Source: Desulfatiglans anilini DSM 4660
GTDB taxonomy: Bacteria > Desulfobacterota > DSM-4660 > Desulfatiglandales > Desulfatiglandaceae
Direction: 5' to 3'
DNA: 64,000 nt
Assembly: GCF_000422285.1 (NCBI RefSeq)
Contig: NZ_AULM01000002.1
Location: 326,190 to 390,189 of the forward strand
Part shown: piece by piece, positions 31,972 through 39,528 of the stretch
How positions within the stretch are numbered: position 1 is the stretch's first letter
How the letters are laid out: each line of letters starts with the position of its first letter
Translations under genes and position numbers: made by a program
Notes under the pieces: generated by a model
What the model was told of the DNA's origin: nothing
The model's input: only the letters and a program-made list of their open reading frames with translations
Database searches by the model: none

Positions 31972-34284
31972 CTACGCAACTGGTCCTATGTAGCTCTTGC
32001 CAACTTCATCTCCCACGTCGATGGAAATCACCTCGCCCAAGTACTGCCCCTCCCTGCGGGGCTGCATGTAGAGGGTGAAATTGCCGTTCATCGAGTATTC
32101 GCCGTAGTAGGGCCCATAAGGCACAATGATCCAATAGTGGACCCCATAGACGGAGTCCCAGATCTCGAAGCTGGTATCCGTATCCCACAGGAAAGGCTCC
32201 TGATCGGTCTGGTTCTCCGCGGCCACGGCGCCGGCGCCCTGTTTCGTTTGGTTCGTGGGCCAGATTCTGATATGCAGGGTGAAGTAATCCTGCCTGTAAA
32301 CCTCGACCCTGCAGGGAGACCAGGGCTTTGCGGCCTTGTAGGCCTTCACGGTATGGATCGCTGTCGCATCAGCCGGGTTGAGGACCTTGGCTCCAACCTT
32401 CGGCAGCATTTTGGTGTAGAAGTTGCTCCCCGGTACAACTTGTCCGAAGGTGGTGTATTCCCCTTCGCCGACAACATTGTCCGCCAGAGTGGTGAGCCAG
32501 ATCACGGATCCGGCTCCATGCGTTTCGACGGGCGTGTTGTAGATCCCGCGCATGCAACCTGTCAGTCGATAGCTGGATTCTCCCTCTGGTGTGACGTTCT
32601 GAAAGCCGATGATCTCGTTTCCTATGATGGCAATCCGAGGGGTGGAGAAAAGGGCCTCCCTCGATATTGTCCCGAAAACCGGGTCATTCCTCGCCGGCGT
32701 GTAAAGGATGCCGACCTCGTCATCGATGGCCGGCGTATCAGAGGGATAATCTTCATCCAGAGTGCCACGCTGAGAGAAGGTGCCCACGGTGCCGAGGTTT
32801 GTGTAATCCGTACCGTTTATGCTCACCAGGACCACGAATCCGTTTTCATAGGCGGTTCTGCGCTGAGCCAGCAGCACAAAGGCCGGGTATCTTCCAAAGC
32901 TGCTGTTGTATGGCAGCTCAAAGATGGCCTGGTGCAGCAGGGCCTGAGGCTGGTAGTCGGGAGGCTCCCATTCAGGATCACCACTGTCGACGTATCCGTC
33001 GTCAAATAGCTTGCTCGTCACCTGTTCGGCCTGGAAGGTCAGTTCGTTCCGATCGATTTCGGAGACATCCTTACGGGTGATCCAGTAGTCGACTCCCTCG
33101 AGGCCGTAACGCGAGTGGTTAATCCTGACGATGTGCCCTACGTTCAGGCGGGCGCATTTCATGTGGGTCTTGAAGGTGAGGTTGGCGCCCGGGAAACTCT
33201 CGTGCTTCATGATTTCCCAGAGCCGCTTGCTGGCTGTGGTCACATCCCGAAAACACGTGAGGTCGACGCTCAGAGGAATCTGGCGCCCCACAAGCCGGAT
33301 GTTCGCCGGGTTGTAGCAGGAAACGGTTCTGGTGCTGTAGAGCTGATTCTCGTCGATATAGCTCCCTCGGAAAAAGTTGTGGGTATCGAGCCAATGCTTC
33401 CTTGTGATCGTGAAATCAAGGAAATCGTCGTTATCATCGCTCAATTCCATAAAGGGCTCTTCGCTGGGATCGAAGGCCTTGATGATGAACTTATCCTCCT
33501 CGTCGACCCCGAAGGCGCCGCCCACCCACTCAAGGACCTTGGCGATGTGCTTCTTGATTTCCTTCTGCTCCCGCAGCTCGACGTTGATCCCGTAGCCTCG
33601 CTCGTACCAGTAATCTGCAGCCTCATTGAATTTATCGAGATTGATCCAGGTACCTCCCGCCCCTGCCTGCAGCAGCATGTCGTAGATGACCGCCGCCGGG
33701 TTCAAACCCTTTTCCATGACGGCATGGTTGACCGGGCTATCTTCGAGAGGTGCGTCCACGGTGTAATGGATGGTCGGGACAAAGGTTACGTTTTCACCAA
33801 GGTAGAGCCTCTTGAAAAAGACATGGGCGACATCCGGGATCCGGTTGGCGTGTTCTCCGGGCTCCGACGGGAAATCCGGCTCGGACCCGTCGTTCAGCGT
33901 AATGGTTGTAGCGCTTGGGGTGCGTTTGTCGTCCTGGACGTAGTATTCGACAATCTGCATCCCGCCGCGGCTTGCACAGATCGCCTGCCACACGTCCAGG
34001 TAATAGTAATATCCAACCGTTACTTCACTTTCATCCCCCTTACCTCCGGCGGTCTGAGTGTGCGCCACAGCCTCGAGGTTTCCGTACCAGATGATGTTCC
34101 CCGAAACCCTCCGCCGGCCATAGATGACGGGAACAACGGCCCCTTCCTGGGCGGTCGTGACATTGAAATCATCCAGCGATGCCGGCGCCATGTCGGTTTT
34201 GGCAGCCTTCTTGGCGGCATACATCCCTAAGGCCACCCCTAGTCCGGCCATCATGGTCACGCCGACTATAATCCAGACGCCCAC
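31972..34284 (-). CDS. Tail tip / host-specificity protein (lambda J-like module)
   Basis: A 770-residue protein that follows NlpC/P60 in the lambda/GTA tail-tip order. It begins with a hydrophobic glycine/alanine segment (VWIIVGVTMMAGLGVALGMYAAKKA), then EGAVVPVIYGRRRVSGNIIWYG, typical of phage tip-attachment proteins, and a long beta-rich body. The GTG at 34284, ten bases after GGGGG, is chosen; a TTG at 34290 overlaps the previous stop. The protein probably closes the tube and contacts the host receptor. The ORF extends to 34584 without support. Confidence 0.82.
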   Translation of the reverse strand: MGVWIIVGVTMMAGLGVALGMYAAKKAAKTDMAPASLDDFNVTTAQEGAVVPVIYGRRRVSGNIIWYGNLEAVAHTQTAGGKGDESEVTVGYYYYLDVWQAICASRGGMQIVEYYVQDDKRTPSATTITLNDGSEPDFPSEPGEHANRIPDVAHVFFKRLYLGENVTFVPTIHYTVDAPLEDSPVNHAVMEKGLNPAAVIYDMLLQAGAGGTWINLDKFNEAADYWYERGYGINVELREQKEIKKHIAKVLEWVGGAFGVDEEDKFIIKAFDPSEEPFMELSDDNDDFLDFTITRKHWLDTHNFFRGSYIDENQLYSTRTVSCYNPANIRLVGRQIPLSVDLTCFRDVTTASKRLWEIMKHESFPGANLTFKTHMKCARLNVGHIVRINHSRYGLEGVDYWITRKDVSEIDRNELTFQAEQVTSKLFDDGYVDSGDPEWEPPDYQPQALLHQAIFELPYNSSFGRYPAFVLLAQRRTAYENGFVVLVSINGTDYTNLGTVGTFSQRGTLDEDYPSDTPAIDDEVGILYTPARNDPVFGTISREALFSTPRIAIIGNEIIGFQNVTPEGESSYRLTGCMRGIYNTPVETHGAGSVIWLTTLADNVVGEGEYTTFGQVVPGSNFYTKMLPKVGAKVLNPADATAIHTVKAYKAAKPWSPCRVEVYRQDYFTLHIRIWPTNQTKQGAGAVAAENQTDQEPFLWDTDTSFEIWDSVYGVHYWIIVPYGPYYGEYSMNGNFTLYMQPRREGQYLGEVISIDVGDEVGKSYIGPVA

Positions 34285-34286
34285 GG

Positions 34287-34778
34287 TCAATTCCCCCGCA
34301 TGATTCGGAATGAATGCGTCATTTGGTCGATCCAACCCTGGCGCAACTTCAGGTAACAGAAGCCACGTCCGTTGATCGCGTTTGCGAATCTGCCGTCTCC
34401 CAGGAAGATTCCGGCATGATTTGAAACGAGCGTTTTCACTGTCGAGAAAACGAGGACATCCCCCCTGTAAAGTCTTTCGGCGTGAGCGTCGACCTCCGCA
34501 ATCGTAAAGCCGTGGGCAAGATGGTTCCGAAAATGCCGTTCGAAGCTCTCGAGGATGAGTTCCTGGCTTGTGTGCACGTGCCAATCCCGGGGGTAATAAT
34601 CGTGCTCAACCCGCAGAAGGATCCCGGCCTCGATGAGGCATCCGCCGATGAAAAGCGTGCAGTCGGCCTCCCGGCCCTTCGTCATCCCAAGGTGTTTATA
34701 GGGCGTGCCCTCCCAGGAATCGATAATCCGGAGAAATCTCTCCCACGCCCGATCATCCTCAAAATATGGCACCATCAT
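34287..34778 (-). CDS. Tail NlpC/P60 family peptidase
   Basis: A 163-residue papain-like cell-wall peptidase. The catalytic cysteine lies in GREADCTLFIGGCL (about residue 40), the histidine in SNHAGIFLGDGRFANAI (about residue 121). The family cuts peptidoglycan peptide links and in lambda/GTA-type tails sits between the DUF2163 and tip genes, as here. Its ATG overlaps the preceding stop (ATGA). It likely helps the tail cross the peptidoglycan on infection, distinct from the lysis enzymes at 54-55 kb. Confidence 0.87.
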   Translation of the reverse strand: MMVPYFEDDRAWERFLRIIDSWEGTPYKHLGMTKGREADCTLFIGGCLIEAGILLRVEHDYYPRDWHVHTSQELILESFERHFRNHLAHGFTIAEVDAHAERLYRGDVLVFSTVKTLVSNHAGIFLGDGRFANAINGRGFCYLKLRQGWIDQMTHSFRIMRGN

Positions 34779-35572
34779 GCTACCCCCCAGACGACCGGGT
34801 TCTTGGAGGGAATGTAGGGGAACCCCTGGAATCCGTCTTCGAAATTGTTGAATTTGTTCTTACAGGTCGAGGGGCTCCCGTCACATCCAGGGAATACTTT
34901 CACCGACGCACCAGATGCTACGCGCGAATCAAACGGCACGTGGAGGTTGATCGTGCCGCCCTCGTGTCTTGTGATCATCCTCATGTCATTTCGGATCTGG
35001 ACATGTCCGCCGGTGAAATACCCATCAGGGAAGGCTGCAAAATCCGCGCTTTCCATCTGGGATCCATCTACGTCAACGGTTGTCTCGACCTGGTAGTCCT
35101 CCTGTGTAAGACCACAGCCACTGTCGAACACCATGTGATTGCAGTAGCTCTGGTAAACGACCCTGGGAATGATCACGTCAAGCACGGCCGCCTTGGTGGT
35201 TGCGACGGCAGAAGCCACTCCGTTCCGCGCTGAGATCCGCCGGATTTGGCCGGCAAAGATGACCACGAAATCCGAGAGATCATCGGCAAGTGCCCGATAG
35301 ATCTTGACGCTGATCGGCTCCACGGGCTGATTGGCGATGTGAGCGGCCATGAGGTCTGTGATCGGCGCCGTGATGGTGACCTGAACAGCACCAAAATCGG
35401 CATCGATGCTGAATCCGGATCGATGAATGTCGACGGCCTGGAACCGGTACCCCAAAAAGCTCAAGCACTTTCCCCAGGAAGTGACCCGTTCGTGGTCGGT
35501 GCCGCTTTCGAAGGCGTAGAGTTCCGGAAGCCCCGCCTGTTCTACCGCAGACAGGTTGCTCTCATAGGTCAT
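34775..35572 (-). CDS. DUF2163 tail protein (TIGR02218, GTA gp13-like)
   Basis: A 265-residue protein matching DUF2163: N-terminal AFESGTDHERVTSWGKCLSFLGYRFQAVD, a beta-rich middle, and the conserved C-terminal cysteine part ending CDGSPSTCKNKFNNFEDGFQGFPYIPSKNP. It is part of the tail-hub module with DUF2460-like and NlpC/P60 proteins in siphoviruses and gene transfer agents. Starts and stops overlap on both sides. Metal binding by the C-terminal cysteines is possible. Confidence 0.88.
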   Translation of the reverse strand: MTYESNLSAVEQAGLPELYAFESGTDHERVTSWGKCLSFLGYRFQAVDIHRSGFSIDADFGAVQVTITAPITDLMAAHIANQPVEPISVKIYRALADDLSDFVVIFAGQIRRISARNGVASAVATTKAAVLDVIIPRVVYQSYCNHMVFDSGCGLTQEDYQVETTVDVDGSQMESADFAAFPDGYFTGGHVQIRNDMRMITRHEGGTINLHVPFDSRVASGASVKVFPGCDGSPSTCKNKFNNFEDGFQGFPYIPSKNPVVWGVA

Positions 35573-36192
35573 GACGGGTACTCCTGCACCAGTTCTGTGA
35601 ACCGGCCCTCCGCATCGGCCAGATGGGAGGTCATAAACTCCAGTTTCAGCGCATCGGTCTCGAATCGGACCAGGTAGAGCATCCCGATCCGGTAGTGGTT
35701 CGTGGGCGTGATTTCCCGGTCGAGTCCCATCGCAAACAGAAGCTGCAGGCGGCTGTTTTCCTCCCGGTCATCCGTGATGCCGGTGATCTTCCGCGTGATG
35801 AGGTCTCCTCCGTGGGCCTCGATGTAAATCCGCTCATAGCCTTGGTATAACTGCAAGAATCCGTTATCGTGCACCCATAAGTGGGATGCCCCCGCAGCCG
35901 AGGCTGCTTGCAGCGTGAAGGCCGTTTTGGGTCCCTTGAGCCAGAATTTCTTGAGGCGCCCAAGCCGGCCAACGAAGAAGTCCAGGAGTTCATATTCCTC
36001 GTCCTTGTCCGTTCCGAAGCCGGCGCGCAGTCGAAAGGCGGCCGGATCCATGATCGCATCAAGGCCCTGTACGGTCCCGGTGTACTGTCTGAGATCCCGG
36101 ATCAGCATCGGATCGAGCTCGGGTTCGGTAGTCCAGTCCGGCTCGAGCGGGAAGATGGGAAAACCCCCGAGGTCTTGAAGGTCATCAGCCAC
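35569..36192 (-). CDS. DUF2460-like tail protein
   Basis: A 207-residue protein in the position of DUF2460 (TIGR02217) of the GTA-type tail-hub series. It opens DDLQDLGGFPIFPLEPDWTTEPEL and includes ELLDFFVGRLGRLKKFWLKGPKTAFTLQA, the part that resembles the family's trimming loop and wing. The family assignment rests mainly on order; sequence similarity is only suggestive. ATG overlaps the upstream gene end by eight bases. Confidence 0.72.
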   Translation of the reverse strand: MADDLQDLGGFPIFPLEPDWTTEPELDPMLIRDLRQYTGTVQGLDAIMDPAAFRLRAGFGTDKDEEYELLDFFVGRLGRLKKFWLKGPKTAFTLQAASAAGASHLWVHDNGFLQLYQGYERIYIEAHGGDLITRKITGITDDREENSRLQLLFAMGLDREITPTNHYRIGMLYLVRFETDALKLEFMTSHLADAEGRFTELVQEYPS

Positions 36193-37249
36193 GCAGGTAT
36201 TCCTCCACCTGAATCTCTACTGCATCAATGCCATCGACCAGGCTCCGCTCTTTCACGCCTGTGATGAGCCCTGGAAACATCGGGTACAGCACCGGATCCG
36301 CATACGCCCCCGATATGGCCCGTCCAACCGTGAGAGTCTGGCCAACGATGGATACCAAAGCGACGATCTCCCCGGTCATGGTTTCCGTCTCAAGGACCGC
36401 GATGAACTCGCAGAGATTGTTCAGGTTCCAGTACTTTGAGGCATCGTTCAGGATCTCGATTTCTGTCTGTCCGGTAATCGATCCCGCGGGCTGGAGCGGC
36501 TCGCTGTATATCGGTACCCCGACGACCTTGTCCTTGGCATAGGCCAGAAGGTTGTGTATTTTCTGGGCATTCAGCCCGAAAGCTGTCACCGTGAAGCTCT
36601 CTTGGCGATAGGGCTCGAGCAGAAGTGGCCGGCGCTGCTCGGAAAGCTTTCGGCCCTGTGCGATCACAGTCTGGAAATTCAGCGTCAAGCTCACCGGTTC
36701 ATCCCATTCGGGCTCTGACGGGATCAAAAGGACACGGGTTCCAAGGACTCGGCTCCGGAGCTCAAGGCCCTCGACGGTAAAGACAAAAGCCGTGTCCTGC
36801 ACCGCAGGGCCCTCCCGGTAAATGGTTAGAGGGACGCTGATTTCCTCGTTCGTGCCGAGAGGAAAAGGGGGCTCCTGGTGATCCAGGAAGGTCCCCTCCG
36901 GCCTCAGTTCCTCGATGCCCTCGACGGTGACGGATCTGTCCAACCATGCATTCCAGAGGTTCAGAAAGGTGTGGATGTCATCCAGGATGATCCCGCAGTC
37001 GATGAGTTCCGGGCGCAGCCAGACACGGTCGTAGATTTTGGTCAGAGTAAAATCTTCGGGCACGATCATGGCGGGTTTGCGGGAGCTGGTGTCTGTGAAG
37101 CCCCGGGAAAGATCTTCCTCTGAGAATATGCAGGCAAAGTTCGGCAGGGGCTCGGCGCCGATCTCAAAATCGATACCTACCGGCCGGCTCATCCCAGGAA
37201 AAGGCGCTTCCCCCAGACCCTCGCGCAAAAAGTCAGCTCCCGGAATCAT
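36185..37249 (-). CDS. Tail protein of unknown family (354 aa)
   Basis: A soluble beta-rich protein between the 73-residue hydrophobic protein and the DUF2460-like gene. It opens MIPGADFLREGLGEAPFPG and ends GIDAVEIQVEEYLRG; the middle has VEGIEELRPEGTFLDHQEPPFPLG. Late tail position, translational overlap downstream and lack of a membrane segment suggest a tail baseplate component. I recognise no family. Confidence 0.7.
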   Translation of the reverse strand: MIPGADFLREGLGEAPFPGMSRPVGIDFEIGAEPLPNFACIFSEEDLSRGFTDTSSRKPAMIVPEDFTLTKIYDRVWLRPELIDCGIILDDIHTFLNLWNAWLDRSVTVEGIEELRPEGTFLDHQEPPFPLGTNEEISVPLTIYREGPAVQDTAFVFTVEGLELRSRVLGTRVLLIPSEPEWDEPVSLTLNFQTVIAQGRKLSEQRRPLLLEPYRQESFTVTAFGLNAQKIHNLLAYAKDKVVGVPIYSEPLQPAGSITGQTEIEILNDASKYWNLNNLCEFIAVLETETMTGEIVALVSIVGQTLTVGRAISGAYADPVLYPMFPGLITGVKERSLVDGIDAVEIQVEEYLRG

Positions 37250-37253
37250 CAGG

Positions 37254-37475
37254 TCAGCCCTCCTGAATCGTCCGGCGCCGGCCCATCAGCAGGTGGAAGA
37301 AGAAGGGAAGCACGGCTGCAACCCCAGTCCCAGCAGACTCTGGCAACCCGGCGTCGATCGCTTCCATCAGGATCAGGGCCGGCAGAACACTAAACGCTCC
37401 GCCCGCGTATCTCTCGGCGGCAGGAAAGCCTGCCCGGCCCGCTTCTACCTGGAAATCGGCTAACGGGATCATCAA
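37254..37475 (-). CDS. Small hydrophobic phage protein (73 aa)
   Basis: MMIPLADFQVEAGRAGFPAAERYAG, then a hydrophobic stretch SVLPALILMEAIDAGLPESAGTGVAAVLPFFFHLLMG and a basic end. It overlaps the stop of the 335-residue gene (ATGA). One or two membrane helices are possible, but it lies in the tail module away from the lysis genes. Function unknown. Confidence 0.6.
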   Translation of the reverse strand: MMIPLADFQVEAGRAGFPAAERYAGGAFSVLPALILMEAIDAGLPESAGTGVAAVLPFFFHLLMGRRRTIQEG

Positions 37476-38479
37476 GCCACCCGAAAAGCTATGCCACGGT
37501 CGGTGGTGTAAGGGCCAACAGGAAACACGAGGTATTCCTCATCGCCGTAGACCAGCAGTTCGCCCGGAGAAAGCCCTTGGAAATTGCAGAAGTAGCACGG
37601 CGTTTGACAGATGGGTTCCCAGACGGAATCCTCCGCACGCTTGTGAAAGTAGACCTGTTTCAACAACACCCTCCGGCCGGAAAAATTGTTCCTGACGAGG
37701 GCATTTTGATACTGATGGATGAATGCGAAGACACTGAGCTTTTGCTCCTCATATAAAGTCCCGCCAATGGCATTGTTTGGATAAAGAGTAAGATCACGTC
37801 CCCCAAACCAGATGCCAAATGGCCTTTGGAAGTAGCCGCTAACAGATTCTCTATTGAGTCCTATTTGACTAAAAAACCCTGAAAATAGGGCACTCCCTGC
37901 AACAAAATCATCCCATTCTTTATGAGGGTATCCCCACATCCCGATCCTACCCGTAACATCCCCTTCGGTTGGGTTATCATCGAACATTTCGAAAGAGCCG
38001 AAATGCATCAGGTTAAAAATACTTCCGTTGATGTTCACCAAGGCACAGATCCATTTTTCGTCGCCAAATATCCATATCCGTTCCATTTGAGAAGCTGGGA
38101 GTGACCAGCCGTAAAACCCTGAACTATTCGGAACCTGGTTAAGGTCGACTTTGGTATTCTGGCGAAAAGGATAGGCTGAGCTCAGAGTGTACTCTTTCGA
38201 AGAACACATATTGCAGCAAATAGTTGGCCCCATATCTGGACCGGCCACACGAAGTTCCAGCTTGGCGATAAGGCTCTGGCTGCCATATCCAAGACTCGAA
38301 AGACAAAGGTAGTCTCCATTGGAATCGTTCAACCAGCCATATGGCGAAGAAGTGTTCCATAGCTTGTCTTGTTGCCATTCCTCCTGCACCCAGCCCTGGG
38401 AAACAGCGAAGGCCCGAATCTTATCAAGGACATCTTTGATGCCTGTGGGATTGGCCTGTTCAACGTAATTCAAAAGCAT
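37472..38479 (-). CDS. Putative virion surface protein, A+T-richer than neighbours
   Basis: A 335-residue protein whose base composition is visibly more A+T-rich than the genes around it. It opens VEQANPTGIKDVLDKIRAFAVSQGW, and has GWLNDSNGDYLCLSSLGYGS, ERIWIFGDEKWICALVNING and GELLVYGDEEYLVFPVGPYTTDRGIAFRV. The overall order of elements (short helix, WIFG..-type strand pair, CYxx-xGELL end) mirrors the next gene, so they are likely paralogues. No family recognised. Possibly acquired separately. Confidence 0.72.
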   Translation of the reverse strand: MLLNYVEQANPTGIKDVLDKIRAFAVSQGWVQEEWQQDKLWNTSSPYGWLNDSNGDYLCLSSLGYGSQSLIAKLELRVAGPDMGPTICCNMCSSKEYTLSSAYPFRQNTKVDLNQVPNSSGFYGWSLPASQMERIWIFGDEKWICALVNINGSIFNLMHFGSFEMFDDNPTEGDVTGRIGMWGYPHKEWDDFVAGSALFSGFFSQIGLNRESVSGYFQRPFGIWFGGRDLTLYPNNAIGGTLYEEQKLSVFAFIHQYQNALVRNNFSGRRVLLKQVYFHKRAEDSVWEPICQTPCYFCNFQGLSPGELLVYGDEEYLVFPVGPYTTDRGIAFRVA

Positions 38480-38503
38480 TTTGCCCCCCGGTACCGTTTC
38501 AGG

Positions 38504-38590
38504 TTATTCTCCTGATGTGGTGGTTTCCTCTTCAGTGGTGGTCGTCTCTTCCTCGGTCGTCGTGGTTGCATCTTCGGTGGTTGTTGTTTC
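38504..38590 (-). repeat. Thr/Glu heptad repeat coding tail (4 units)
   Basis: Four 21-base units encoding ETTTTED, ATTTTEE, ETTTTEE and ETTTSGE plus stop. Codons for the last unit differ at several synonymous positions from those of the decoration-protein tail at 47242, while the peptide is the same, which points to selection on the peptide. Confidence 0.85.
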
Positions 38591-39517
38591 CTCGGTCTCT
38601 TCCTGAACAGCCATGAACGAGTAGTTGTACGTCTCGGCCGCTTGCTGGAAGATCCTGAAATCGCCTTCCGCCGCTTCGTATAAATCCTCCGATTGCATGC
38701 TCAGCATGCGCGGCGCGTAGACCCCCTGGAGGCTCATCAGAAGATCGCCGTCGGCCAGGACATAACACGGCAAGAGCAGCCCCTTGCCATTCGGGGCAAC
38801 ATCGATGGCCCTGTTGTCCGAGTCTCCCTGCATGGGGATCACTCTGGGCGTGGAGCCCGTCCTGAAGAGGTTACCGGGCGATACCACAAAGAAGGATCCC
38901 GCGATGGGTCTCACAGGCCCATAACCGCCGGCTTGATAGCTTCTGTTCCCAAACCAGGATCCGGCGACCAGCAGAGGGAACGGGTATTCGGAGGGGCTCC
39001 CCAAGCGGTAGCCCAGCCCAAGGTAACAGGCAAAATACGAGGACCCCACCTTGACGATCACCACGATCCGTTCCTTGGTGGAGTAGATCCAGTAGTACAT
39101 GGTGGAATCGAAGAGCTGCAGGATCGGTAGGCCCGAGGTCGTTCCGCTCGCCCAGTGCTTCCAGGTGGAATCGTAGGAGGTGAATCCGGTGTCGTTCTTG
39201 TTCCCGGCCCAGGAAGAGGGAACATCCAGATACCCGTTCAGGTCCCAGCCCCAGGCGTTTCCAGCCACGTATTTCCACTCCCGGATCCCGATCAGGATCT
39301 GCTCGTTGCCGGATAGCCCGGTGTTTTTGAGGATCACCTCACGAAGATTGTCCTCGGGGAAGGCATCGGTTATCCCGTCTGATCCCTTGGAGTTCTGGTC
39401 GAGTTTCAGGGTCCAGTCCCGGCCGGGGCCCGCATCGGCGCAACAAAAATCGATCAAGGCCTGCAGCAGGCCGTTTGCGCCTGAAAAAGCACTGCAGCTT
39501 CCACTGGTTTGAGGCAT
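38504..39517 (-). CDS. Putative virion surface protein with Thr/Glu heptad tail
   Basis: A 337-residue protein: N-terminal GANGLLQALIDFCCADAGPGRDW, centre MYYWIYSTKERIVVIVKVGSSYFACYLGLGYRLGSPS, then GLLLPCYVLADGDLLMSLQGVYAPRML, and a C-terminal disordered tail with ETTTTED-ATTTTEE-ETTTTEE-ETTTSGE (last 28 residues). The body is paralogous in layout to the 335-residue gene downstream; only this one has the tail. The final ETTTSGE is identical to that of the capsid decoration protein. Location in the tail module and lack of membrane segments argue for a virion part. Confidence 0.75.
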   Translation of the reverse strand: MPQTSGSCSAFSGANGLLQALIDFCCADAGPGRDWTLKLDQNSKGSDGITDAFPEDNLREVILKNTGLSGNEQILIGIREWKYVAGNAWGWDLNGYLDVPSSWAGNKNDTGFTSYDSTWKHWASGTTSGLPILQLFDSTMYYWIYSTKERIVVIVKVGSSYFACYLGLGYRLGSPSEYPFPLLVAGSWFGNRSYQAGGYGPVRPIAGSFFVVSPGNLFRTGSTPRVIPMQGDSDNRAIDVAPNGKGLLLPCYVLADGDLLMSLQGVYAPRMLSMQSEDLYEAAEGDFRIFQQAAETYNYSFMAVQEETEETTTTEDATTTTEEETTTTEEETTTSGE

Positions 39518-39528
39518 AGGTTCCTCCT

